Shown piece by piece: positions 1 through 8,499 of a stretch of DNA of 64,000 bases. The notes beneath the pieces were generated by a model, which worked only from the letters and a program-made list of their open reading frames with translations, searched no databases and was not told where the DNA came from. The position numbers were made by a program, and so were the translations under genes. Position 1 is the stretch's first letter. Each line of letters starts with the position of its first letter. Where the stretch lies: NCBI GenBank assembly GCA_022827345.1, contig JAJDTB010000050.1:1-64000 (forward strand), written 5' to 3'. The stretch comes from Gemmatimonadota bacterium. GTDB taxonomy: Bacteria; Gemmatimonadota; Gemmatimonadetes; Longimicrobiales; Gaopeijiaceae.

Positions 1-250
1 TACATCCGAGAACGTTCGGCGGCGTCGATCTACATCCCGTTCAGGAAACACGAACTGATAAGGGAACAACAATCACCGTATGCGATGTAAGACTATTACT
101 ATCAACGCCTTACAACATCGTTGCCCATCGAGCCATTCCATCGCCCGTGAGAATCGGGGAGAGTCCACTGAAGGGATCACGGAGTGTACTCCACGCACTC
201 CCTCCGCGACCCCCCGTTTCCTGTCTTGACACCCAAAGGATGCAAAACGA

Positions 251-754
251 ATGTTACGAACTATGGACCAGTCCGGATTCGACACGCTGAAAGCCACACG
301 CGCCCTGGAAGCTGCGGGCTTCGATTCAGGGCAGGCGGAAGCCATGGTGACCGTCTTCGGCGGCGCGGTCGTCGGCAATCTGGCGACCAAATGGGACTTT
401 CGGGATCTGAAGGACGAGATCGGCGCGCTCCGCACCGAAGTGACCGGCACTATCGATGGCCTGCGCACCGAAACGACCGGCGCCATCGACGGCCTGCGCA
501 CTGAATTCGCTGGCAAGCTGGAGAAGCAGATCGGTGCCCTCCGCACCGAAATGACCGGCGCCATCGACGGCCTGCGCAACGAATTCGATGCCAGGCTGGA
601 GAAGCGGATCGGTGCCCTCCGCGAGGATTTGAGAAGCGAGATCGCCACGGTCCGATTGAGCGTGGAGAGTCTCCGAGCCTCCATGTACAGGCTGCTGCTC
701 GCCCAGGCCGTCTTGATCGTCAGCTTGATCCTGGGTCTGCAGCGACTTCTTTAG
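251..754 (+). CDS. DUF1640/CCDC90-like coiled-coil protein with C-terminal transmembrane anchor
   Basis: N-terminal FDTLKATRALEAAGFDSGQAEAMV...ATKWDFRDLKDEI resembles the DUF1640 pattern; repetitive LRTExTGAIDG coiled coil; C-terminal hydrophobic LLLAQAVLIVSLILGL. Confidence 0.75.
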   Translation: MLRTMDQSGFDTLKATRALEAAGFDSGQAEAMVTVFGGAVVGNLATKWDFRDLKDEIGALRTEVTGTIDGLRTETTGAIDGLRTEFAGKLEKQIGALRTEMTGAIDGLRNEFDARLEKRIGALREDLRSEIATVRLSVESLRASMYRLLLAQAVLIVSLILGLQRLL

Positions 755-770
755 GAGGCTCAGCCAACCG

Positions 771-3032
771 TTGAACAGACGCCGCAGGCGGTCGATCAGC
801 CGCGTGCCCGCCGTCCTGGCGTGCCTTTTTCTTGCACCCGCCCTCCTTGCGCTGGCTCCTCGGCCCGCATCGGCACAACTCGCTTCCAACGGGCGTATCG
901 ATCCGGACACGGTGCCCCGTCCGTCCCTCGAAGCCAGGCGGGCGACCTCGGCGATCACACTCGACGGCCGCCTGAGCGACGACGCCTGGACCCTGGCCGA
1001 TTCCACCAGGGGCTTCTTCTACGAGTCGATACCGAATCAGGGAACGCTGTCGGCGGAGCGTACCGTGGTGCGCGTCCTCTACGACGACCGCCACCTGTAT
1101 ATCGGCGCAACGATGTACGACAGCCGGGCCGACGCGCTGGTTTCGGCCGGGATGGAGCAGGACTTCGCCACCCAGGACTCGGACATCTTCGGGTTCGCGC
1201 TCGACACCTACCTGGATCGGCAGAACGCCTTCCTCTTCGCGGTGAATCCCGCGGGGGCGGTTTTCGACGCGCAGGCCTTCAACGACCAGCAGTCGGTGAA
1301 CCGCGCCTGGGAGGGCGAAATCGAGGTGTCGACGTCGGTGCACGACTGGGGGTGGGTGGCCGAGATCGCGGTCCCGATGACCACCCTCCGGTTCCGCGAG
1401 GCCGACGGGGCCCAGAGTTGGGGAATCAACTTTTCGCGGCGCATTCGGCGCATCTCGGAAGACTCCAACTGGGCCGCGCTCTCACGGCAGTTCCGCGTCT
1501 ACAAAATGTCGCGCGCCGGCACGCTGACCTCACTGCAGGGGCTGCGGCAGGGACGTAATCTCTGGGTAAAACCGTTCGTGAACGGGGTCAGCACCACCGG
1601 GTGGCGGACGCCATCGCCAGGTGAGAAGGTCGAAGGGGGATTCGACCTGAAGTGGGGCATCACCCCCCAACTCACGCTCGACGTCACCGCGCTGACCGAC
1701 TTTTCCCAGGTCGAGGTCGACGAACAGCAGATCAACCTGACCCGCTTTTCGCTCTTTTTCCCCGAGAAGCGCGACTTCTTCCTGGAGAACGAGGGGATCT
1801 TCGGCTTCCAGGACAATCGCGTGCGCAACTTCCGCACCGGGTCGGGGCCGCAGAACTTCAGGCTCTTTCACAGCCGCCGCATCGGCCTGTCGGCGGACCG
1901 GACGCCGGTACCCATCGCCGGCGGGGCCCGGCTTACCGGCCGCCTCGGGGGCTACGCCATCGGCCTCCTCAACATGCAGACCCGGGACGACCCCGGCAGC
2001 CCCGGCGAGAACTTCTCGGTCGTGCGGCTCAGGAAGAACATCCTCGGGAGCAGCGACATCGGGTTCATGTTGGTGAACCGCGAGGGGACCGGCGCGGAGA
2101 CGGCCGACTCATACAACCGATCGATCGGCGCCGACATGAATTTGCGGCTCGCCGGCGGGCGCATGCTCCTCAACTCGTATTTCGCGGCGACCGATGAGCC
2201 CGACGTGTCCGGCGACCGGGTGACGGGTGCTTTCGAGGTCGCGTGGCGCGATCCCGTGTGGGCCGCATCGGCGCTGCTGAAGACCGTGGGCGAGAGCTTC
2301 AACCCGGGGGTCGGCTTCGTGGGGCGCCGCGGGATCCGGCAGGGGTTCGTCACGCTGGGCGCTCATCCGCAGCCGGCGATTCCGCACGTTCGGGAGATCA
2401 ACCCCTACGTCGATGTCAACCTGTTTTCGGACACGGGGTGGGTGCTGGAAAGCCGCGAGATCCTGCCGGGGCTCGGGATCCACTTCCTCGACAGCAGCGT
2501 GCTCACCTTCGAGTACTCGGCGTCGTACGAGCGGCTGGCGGACGCGACGCGGATCGCGGGCGTGTCGGTTCCCGAGGGCGAGTACGACTTCGGCGCCTTC
2601 ACGGCCAGCTATCAGTCGAATCTGGGACGGAAGCTGGGCGGAAGGGTCTCCGTCACGCGCGGCGACTTCTTCGACGGCGACAGAACTTCGGTCACCGGGA
2701 GCGTCACCCTTCGACCCAGCGCCCATTTCTTCCTGCAGGGCACGGCACAGCGAAACCGCCTCACACTGGGCGGCAGCAGCTTCGACGCCAACCTCTTCGG
2801 CGGGCGCTTCCGGTACGCCTACAACACGCGCACCTTCCTGAGCGCCTTCGTCCAGTACAACGAGACCACGGACGAGGTGCAGACGAACCTCCGCTTCAAC
2901 CTCATCCACGCCCCGCTGAGCGACGTGTTCCTGGTGTATTCGGAGCGCCGCGACCGCACCCCCGAGCCCGGCCGGACCGCATTGACCGACCGGGCCATGA
3001 CGCTGAAGGTGACGAAGCTGCTGGCCTTCTGA
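771..3032 (+). CDS. DUF5916 / carbohydrate-binding family 9-like domain outer-membrane-associated protein
   Basis: 753-aa ORF with TTG start; signal peptide; 'ITLDGRLSDDAWTLADSTRGF...' CBM9-like N-terminus, 'FFPEKRDFFLENEGIFGF' typical of DUF5916, beta-rich C-terminus. Confidence 0.8.
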   Translation: MNRRRRRSISRVPAVLACLFLAPALLALAPRPASAQLASNGRIDPDTVPRPSLEARRATSAITLDGRLSDDAWTLADSTRGFFYESIPNQGTLSAERTVVRVLYDDRHLYIGATMYDSRADALVSAGMEQDFATQDSDIFGFALDTYLDRQNAFLFAVNPAGAVFDAQAFNDQQSVNRAWEGEIEVSTSVHDWGWVAEIAVPMTTLRFREADGAQSWGINFSRRIRRISEDSNWAALSRQFRVYKMSRAGTLTSLQGLRQGRNLWVKPFVNGVSTTGWRTPSPGEKVEGGFDLKWGITPQLTLDVTALTDFSQVEVDEQQINLTRFSLFFPEKRDFFLENEGIFGFQDNRVRNFRTGSGPQNFRLFHSRRIGLSADRTPVPIAGGARLTGRLGGYAIGLLNMQTRDDPGSPGENFSVVRLRKNILGSSDIGFMLVNREGTGAETADSYNRSIGADMNLRLAGGRMLLNSYFAATDEPDVSGDRVTGAFEVAWRDPVWAASALLKTVGESFNPGVGFVGRRGIRQGFVTLGAHPQPAIPHVREINPYVDVNLFSDTGWVLESREILPGLGIHFLDSSVLTFEYSASYERLADATRIAGVSVPEGEYDFGAFTASYQSNLGRKLGGRVSVTRGDFFDGDRTSVTGSVTLRPSAHFFLQGTAQRNRLTLGGSSFDANLFGGRFRYAYNTRTFLSAFVQYNETTDEVQTNLRFNLIHAPLSDVFLVYSERRDRTPEPGRTALTDRAMTLKVTKLLAF

Positions 3033-3041
3033 GCGGCCGCG

Positions 3042-5165
3042 CTAGCTGTCGCTCGTCATCCTCGGCTGTCCGCCGTACTCCTCGAACCACTTCATCAGGT
3101 AGAGCTGCGTGCGCATGAAGTTCGACGGCTTCGATCCGGTGCCGTGGGCCTCTTCGTAGAAGCGGAGCATCTTCGTGGGCACGCCGAGCTGCTTGAGCGC
3201 CTGGTAGTACTCCTCCGTCTGCGCCATCGGGGTCCGCAGGTCGTCCTCGCCGGTGATGAGGATCGTGGGCGTCGTCACGTTTTCGACGTACATGAGCGGG
3301 GAGTGCTCCAGGTACTTGTCCGGGTTGTCCCAGGGGTAGCCGTGGTAGCGGTAGTAGCCCCAGACGGTGATGTCGGCCGTGCCCGCGAAGCTCATCCAGT
3401 TGATGACCGGGCAGCGCACGCCGGCAGCGGCGAAGCGCGTGGTGTGGCCGATAACCCAGCTCGACAGGACGCCGCCGCCGCTGCATCCCGTGACGTACAT
3501 CTGGTCCTCGTTGACGTATCCGCGGTCGATGAGCGCGTCGACGCCGGCCATGAGGTCGTCGTAGTCGACCGACGGGTAGCCGTTGTCGATCGCGTTGCCG
3601 AAGTCGGTGCCGTAGCCGGTGCTGCCGCGGGGGTTGGTGTAGAGGGTGACGTAGCCATTGGCCGCGAAGTTCTGATACGGGTAGCTGAACCCGACGTTGT
3701 ACATCCCGTGCGGGCCGCCGTGGATGTGCAGGATGAGGGGGTAGGCCTGCCCGGGGTCGAAGTCCGGGGGCTTCACGATCCACCCCTGCACCTGCGTGCC
3801 GCCGGTGGACTCGTACCAGATCTCCTCCACGTCGCCGAGGCGCTTGTTCGCGAGGACATCGGCGTTGACCTCGGTGAGCTGGGTGATGGTGCCGGGGCTG
3901 CCGAGGTCGAAGGCCACGACATCGCCGGGCTCGTGCGGCGAAGTGAGGGTGCCGACGGCCTGCCCGCCGGATGTGGTCGAGGTGAGCGACAGCATGTGCA
4001 CGCCCTCGGTGACCTGGCTGACGTCGCCGCCGGTGGTTGCGAAGTGCACGTTCTGGGTGCCGCGGTCGCCGGCGGTGAAGAACACGCCGCGCGAGTCGTC
4101 GGACCAGTGCATGGCGCCGATGTCGCGGTCGAGATCGCCGGAGACGAGGCGGGCGTTGCCGCCGTCCGCGTCCATGACGTAGAGCTCGGTGGTCTTGTAG
4201 GTCTGCGAGGTCCACGGGAACCCGGTGTAGGCGACGCTGCGGCCGTTGGGCGAGACCGTCGGCCGCGCCCAGGGACCGCGCTCCGAGGTGAGCTGGCGGA
4301 TGTCCCCGCTGGCCAGATCGAGGGCGTAGATGTGCGACTCGCGATAGAGGTTGTCGGCGTCTTCCATGTTGCCGTCGAAGAGGAGGGTGCCGCCGTCGGG
4401 GGTCAGGTCGTAGCCGACGTTGCCCACGCCGGGCACGAAGGTGGAGCCCGCGTTCCACTCGCCGCTGGTGAGTTGCCGGGCGGTGCCACCGCCGCTGGGC
4501 ACGCGGAAGAGGTGGGTGAAGCCCTCTTCCAGGAAGCCGATGCGGTCGTACCGGTAGTGGATGCGGTCGATGATGCGCGGCGGCGGCGTCCAGTTCGCAC
4601 CCTCGGGGGGCGCGGGCAGGTCGATCGGCCACGGATTCGAGTGGGGCACGAGGCGCTGGAAGTAGATGTATTCGCCGTCCGGCGACCACTTGAAGTTGCT
4701 GGGCGTCTGCAGTTCGCGGGTGACCGGCGTGGATGACCCCTCGGCGTCCATCCACCGCACGTGGATCTGCTGTCCACCGGGCTCGCCCGGCGCGAGGTAT
4801 GCGATGCGCGTGCCGTCCGGAGACCAGCGCGGGCTCGACCCCTTCAGCAGGAACCGCTCGCGCCCGCCGTCGGCGTCCATGATCCGCACCTCCGAGTCGA
4901 AGCGGTCCTCCATCTTGTTCACCCACGACTTCGTGAAGACGATCTGCGTGCCGTCGGGCGATATCTGCGGATCGCCGACGCGCTCCATGTCCAGGTAATG
5001 CCCCACGGTCATGAGATCGTCGGCGGGGGTTTCCTGTGCGGTGGCCGGGGGTGGGGGGAGGAGGGCGGCCACGGCGGTTGCGGCTGCCACCGCCACGCAC
5101 GCTCGGGCCATCGCCCCGGTGAGAGGGATGCGACGGTTGAGGGACGCGGTGAGTCTGTTGCTCAT
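3042..5165 (-). CDS. S9 family peptidase (TolB-like propeller + prolyl oligopeptidase hydrolase domain)
   Basis: WSPDGTRIAYLAPG propeller repeats, HIHGGPHGMYNVGFSYPYQNFAANGY, nucleophile motif GCSGGG; start chosen at MSNRL preceded by AGGAG. Confidence 0.88.
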   Translation of the reverse strand: MSNRLTASLNRRIPLTGAMARACVAVAAATAVAALLPPPPATAQETPADDLMTVGHYLDMERVGDPQISPDGTQIVFTKSWVNKMEDRFDSEVRIMDADGGRERFLLKGSSPRWSPDGTRIAYLAPGEPGGQQIHVRWMDAEGSSTPVTRELQTPSNFKWSPDGEYIYFQRLVPHSNPWPIDLPAPPEGANWTPPPRIIDRIHYRYDRIGFLEEGFTHLFRVPSGGGTARQLTSGEWNAGSTFVPGVGNVGYDLTPDGGTLLFDGNMEDADNLYRESHIYALDLASGDIRQLTSERGPWARPTVSPNGRSVAYTGFPWTSQTYKTTELYVMDADGGNARLVSGDLDRDIGAMHWSDDSRGVFFTAGDRGTQNVHFATTGGDVSQVTEGVHMLSLTSTTSGGQAVGTLTSPHEPGDVVAFDLGSPGTITQLTEVNADVLANKRLGDVEEIWYESTGGTQVQGWIVKPPDFDPGQAYPLILHIHGGPHGMYNVGFSYPYQNFAANGYVTLYTNPRGSTGYGTDFGNAIDNGYPSVDYDDLMAGVDALIDRGYVNEDQMYVTGCSGGGVLSSWVIGHTTRFAAAGVRCPVINWMSFAGTADITVWGYYRYHGYPWDNPDKYLEHSPLMYVENVTTPTILITGEDDLRTPMAQTEEYYQALKQLGVPTKMLRFYEEAHGTGSKPSNFMRTQLYLMKWFEEYGGQPRMTSDS

Positions 5166-5325
5166 GGGGTGCTCCTGGGTTGCGATCCGTTTGGGCGGGG
5201 ATGTTCCGTGCGCTGTAGGCTGGCGGTCGGCGGTAGCCTCGCGCCGATGCGATGATAGTATTGGGTCAGCGCCCGCCACGCACCGCTGGAACGCCGCGCT
5301 TCATGATCCCGTTACGCCACTGCCC

Positions 5326-6207
5326 ATGAACATCCACCTGATCGACGGCACCTACGAACTCTTCCGGCACCACTTCGGGGCGCCGTCCGCCACTGATCGC
5401 GACGGGCGCGAGGTCGGGGGGATGCGGGGCGTGGTCGCGTCGCTGCTCGGCATGCTCGAGGCGGGCGTCACGCACATGGCCGTCGCGACCGACCACGTCA
5501 TCGAGTCCTTCCGCAACGAGATGTGGCCCGGCTACAAGACCGGCGACGGGATCGATCCGGCGCTGCTCGCGCAATTCCACCCGCTGGAAGAGGCGCTCGA
5601 AGCGATGGGCGTCCAGGTCTGGCCCATGGAGGAACTGGAAGCCGACGACGGACTCGCTTCTGGCGCCGCGCGCGCCGTCCGCGACCCCCGCGTCGAGCGC
5701 GTCTACATCTGCACGCCGGACAAGGATCTGGCGCAGTGCGTCGTCGGCGATCGCGTGGTGCAGTGGGACCGGCGCAGGGGCGAGGTGCGCGACGCAGGGG
5801 GCGTGGCCTCGAAGTTCGGGGTCCCGCCGGCGAGCATCCCCGACTACCTGGCGCTGGTCGGCGACAGCGCCGACGGGTTCCCCGGCGTTCCCGGCTGGGG
5901 AGCGAAGTCCACCTCGGCGGTGCTGGCCCGATACGAGCACCTGGAGAACATCCCCGGCCACTCGATGCGCTGGGACGTCAAGGTCCGCGGCGCGATGCGG
6001 CTGGCCGAGGCGCTGAGGGTGAACCGCGCGGCCGCCTTCCTCTTCCGCGATCTGGCCACGCTGCGGGACAGCGCCGTTCTCTTCGAGGATGTCGATGAGC
6101 TTGAGTGGCGCGGCCCCGAGCCCGGTTTCGAGGCGCTGGCGGAGCGTCTGGGCGCGCCGGGGTTGTGGCGGCGGGCCAGGCGGTTGCTGGACAAGCGCGG
6201 GGCATGA
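5326..6207 (+). CDS. 5'-3' exonuclease (flap endonuclease / Pol I N-terminal-like), stand-alone
   Basis: MNIHLIDGTYELFRHHFGAP..., TPDKDLAQCV, LVGDSADGFPGVPGWGAKS helix-hairpin-helix motif. Confidence 0.88.
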   Translation: MNIHLIDGTYELFRHHFGAPSATDRDGREVGGMRGVVASLLGMLEAGVTHMAVATDHVIESFRNEMWPGYKTGDGIDPALLAQFHPLEEALEAMGVQVWPMEELEADDGLASGAARAVRDPRVERVYICTPDKDLAQCVVGDRVVQWDRRRGEVRDAGGVASKFGVPPASIPDYLALVGDSADGFPGVPGWGAKSTSAVLARYEHLENIPGHSMRWDVKVRGAMRLAEALRVNRAAAFLFRDLATLRDSAVLFEDVDELEWRGPEPGFEALAERLGAPGLWRRARRLLDKRGA

Positions 6208-6232
6208 CCTCCACCGCTTTGTCATGTTTATA

Positions 6233-6260
6233 TTACATTATGTCAACTACTGTTTACATA
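6233..6260. repeat. TTACATTATGTCA-N8-TTACAT element (copy 1 of 3)
   Basis: TTACAT at 6233 and 6254 (21-bp spacing), inverted half-site between; convergent junction. Confidence 0.6.
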
Positions 6261-7699
6261 CCCGTCGTCCGCAAGATCCACCCTGCGATCAACTCCATCG
6301 TTTCCACCGACCACGTTTCCTCGATGTTCGCGTATTCCGACGGCGCGCCCGTTTCCGAGTGCTGAAAGAGGTGGTTCTGGTCGGGTAGCGCGTGGATCTC
6401 GTAGCTGGTGTTGCCGCCGCGCTGCAGCGCCGCTTCGATCTCGCGCAGGTTCACCTCGTAGGGGACCTGGAGGTCCTTTTCGCCGTTGATCGCCAGCACC
6501 GGCACGGTCACCTGCTCCAGCGTGGGAGCGGGATCGTAGGTCAGGAAGTAGCGGAACCAGGGACTGTTCACCTGCTGCACCTGCATCTGTACGATGCGGT
6601 CGAACGACGCTTCGTCGGTGATGCCCTGCTGGGCGCGCTCTGCCTCGGAGAGTTCCCCGAAGGCCGCCCGGGCGACATCGGCGATCATCTCCGCCGCCCG
6701 TTCCGGATCGCTTTCCGTCTTGAGGATCTCGTATATCCGCCGCTGCTGGGCCTCGCTCTCGGCGATCTGTTCCTCGGTTGCGCCGCCGGCCCGCGCGATC
6801 AGGGCCCCCTGCGCATACAGGATCTCCTCGCCGGTGATGCCCGGCCCCGCCATCAGCACGATGTAGCTGACGTCGTCCGACTCGACGGCCACGATCGGCG
6901 CGATCAGGCCGCCCTCCGAATGTCCCGCGAGACCGATCGCACCCTGGTCGACATCGGTGCGGGTCTTCAGGTAGGCCACGCCGGCGAGCACGTCCGAGGC
7001 GTGGTCCTGCGAGGTGGCGGTGGCAAAGTTGCCGGTGGATGAGCCCACGCCGCGGTCGTCGAAGCGCAGCACCGCGATCCCGCGGCGGGTCAGGTGATCG
7101 GAGAGCACGAGGAAGGGCCGGTGCCCCATCAGCGCCTCGTCGCGATCCTGGGGGCCCGAGCCGCTGATGAGGATGACGGCCGGGAAGGGGCCGCCATCTT
7201 CGGGCCGCGTGAAGGTGCCCGCCAGGACATGGCCGCCATCCGGATTCGGATAGCTGACCTCTTCGACGTGGTAGGGAAGCGGCTCCTCGGGGTTCTGGGG
7301 TCTGGCCGGGCCCGCGGCTTCCTCCTCCGACACCCGCTCGAGCGCGAGGGGGAGCGCGTTGCCGGCCTGGGTGAACGTGCCGTCCATCGCTTCGCCGCCG
7401 TCCGAGAGGGTGCCCTCGTAGGAGCCGGCGATCATCGGCATCGACACCGAGATCGTCGCTCCGGTGACGGTCGTGGAGGCGACCGGAATTGCCGCGTTGC
7501 CCTGGTCGATCGAGTACATGACGGCACTCAACGCACCGTCCTCGGTGGTGACTTCAAGGCGCATGCGGAGCTCGGCGCCGCCGATACTGATTGCGCCCAT
7601 CCAGTTGCCGACGAAGGCCGCCGGACCCGGATCCTGGGCGGTTGCTGCGCCTCCCAGGGGCGCGAGGGTGATGGTGATGCAGGTCACGAGAGTCCTCAT
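6254..7699 (-). CDS. secreted alpha/beta hydrolase (dienelactone hydrolase/acyl peptidase-like)
   Basis: PAVILISGSGPQDRDE, LRFDDRGVGSSTGNF, GLAGHSEGGLIAP nucleophile elbow; signal peptide from MRTLVTC. Confidence 0.85.
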   Translation of the reverse strand: MRTLVTCITITLAPLGGAATAQDPGPAAFVGNWMGAISIGGAELRMRLEVTTEDGALSAVMYSIDQGNAAIPVASTTVTGATISVSMPMIAGSYEGTLSDGGEAMDGTFTQAGNALPLALERVSEEEAAGPARPQNPEEPLPYHVEEVSYPNPDGGHVLAGTFTRPEDGGPFPAVILISGSGPQDRDEALMGHRPFLVLSDHLTRRGIAVLRFDDRGVGSSTGNFATATSQDHASDVLAGVAYLKTRTDVDQGAIGLAGHSEGGLIAPIVAVESDDVSYIVLMAGPGITGEEILYAQGALIARAGGATEEQIAESEAQQRRIYEILKTESDPERAAEMIADVARAAFGELSEAERAQQGITDEASFDRIVQMQVQQVNSPWFRYFLTYDPAPTLEQVTVPVLAINGEKDLQVPYEVNLREIEAALQRGGNTSYEIHALPDQNHLFQHSETGAPSEYANIEETWSVETMELIAGWILRTTGM

Positions 7700-7874
7700 T
7701 CGCGGCGTCCTTGAGGTGGTGGGTTTTCCATTCGGTTTTCGTTGTGTCACACGGTATTCTTCATGATCGTTGCCCGCGACTAACACTAACGGACCTGGCG
7801 CGGATTCTGTCGCTGATACCAGGGGTCGTCGAGAATCCGCCGATCCGTTACCCAACACTACCCGGGAGATCCCA

Positions 7875-8381
7875 ATGACCTTCATCGCCCGCCGCCGCCA
7901 CCTCTTCGTCCTGGGCATCGCCGCCGTTGCGGTCGTGATGGCCGCACCCCAATTCGCCTCCGCGCAACAGCGTCCCGGGGGCGGGTTCGCCAACAACCCG
8001 GGAGTGCGGTTGTGGAATACGCTCGATCAGCGGTTCGACGGCTTCGCGGAGCAACTCTCGCTGACGGAGGCCCAGACGCTCGGCATCTCCCTGCTAGTCG
8101 AGAATTTCCGCGAGGAGAACAAGGGCGCCCTCGGCCGCTACGAGACGATGATGGCCGAAATGCGGAACCGGGCGCGCGGTGCGAGATCCGGAGGGGCGCG
8201 GGCCGGTCAGCGGCCGCCGAACCGTCAGGGGATGCGGGGTGCGGGTGGAGCATTGCGGGAGATCCTGCAGGAACTCGGTCCCGCCTTCGAGGCGCTGCAC
8301 ACCGACGTCACGGCAATGCTGGAGGACGACCAGGCGGATCGGATGCGCGAACTGCTGGCGCGGCAGCGTCCGGGGGGTTAG
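7875..8381 (+). CDS. small secreted Spy/CpxP-like helical protein
   Basis: Signal peptide ending ...QFASAQ; LSLTEAQ..., repeated LLxxxQ helices; start MTFIARRR after GGGAGATCCCA. Confidence 0.45.
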   Translation: MTFIARRRHLFVLGIAAVAVVMAAPQFASAQQRPGGGFANNPGVRLWNTLDQRFDGFAEQLSLTEAQTLGISLLVENFREENKGALGRYETMMAEMRNRARGARSGGARAGQRPPNRQGMRGAGGALREILQELGPAFEALHTDVTAMLEDDQADRMRELLARQRPGG

Positions 8382-8499
8382 TCCCGGCAGATCGCGTCCG
8401 GGCCAGGCGGGTCGGGTTGGACCGGGTCCGGGTGGAGCGAGTCCGGATCGAGCGAGTCCGGGCGGCAGGCGACGCTGGTTTGGGCTGATCCGCGAGGGC

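Noticed and set aside
2902-5100. 732-aa - strand ORF in another frame of the S9 peptidase
   Set aside because: Arg/Pro-rich out-of-frame reading of a well-supported S9 peptidase gene.
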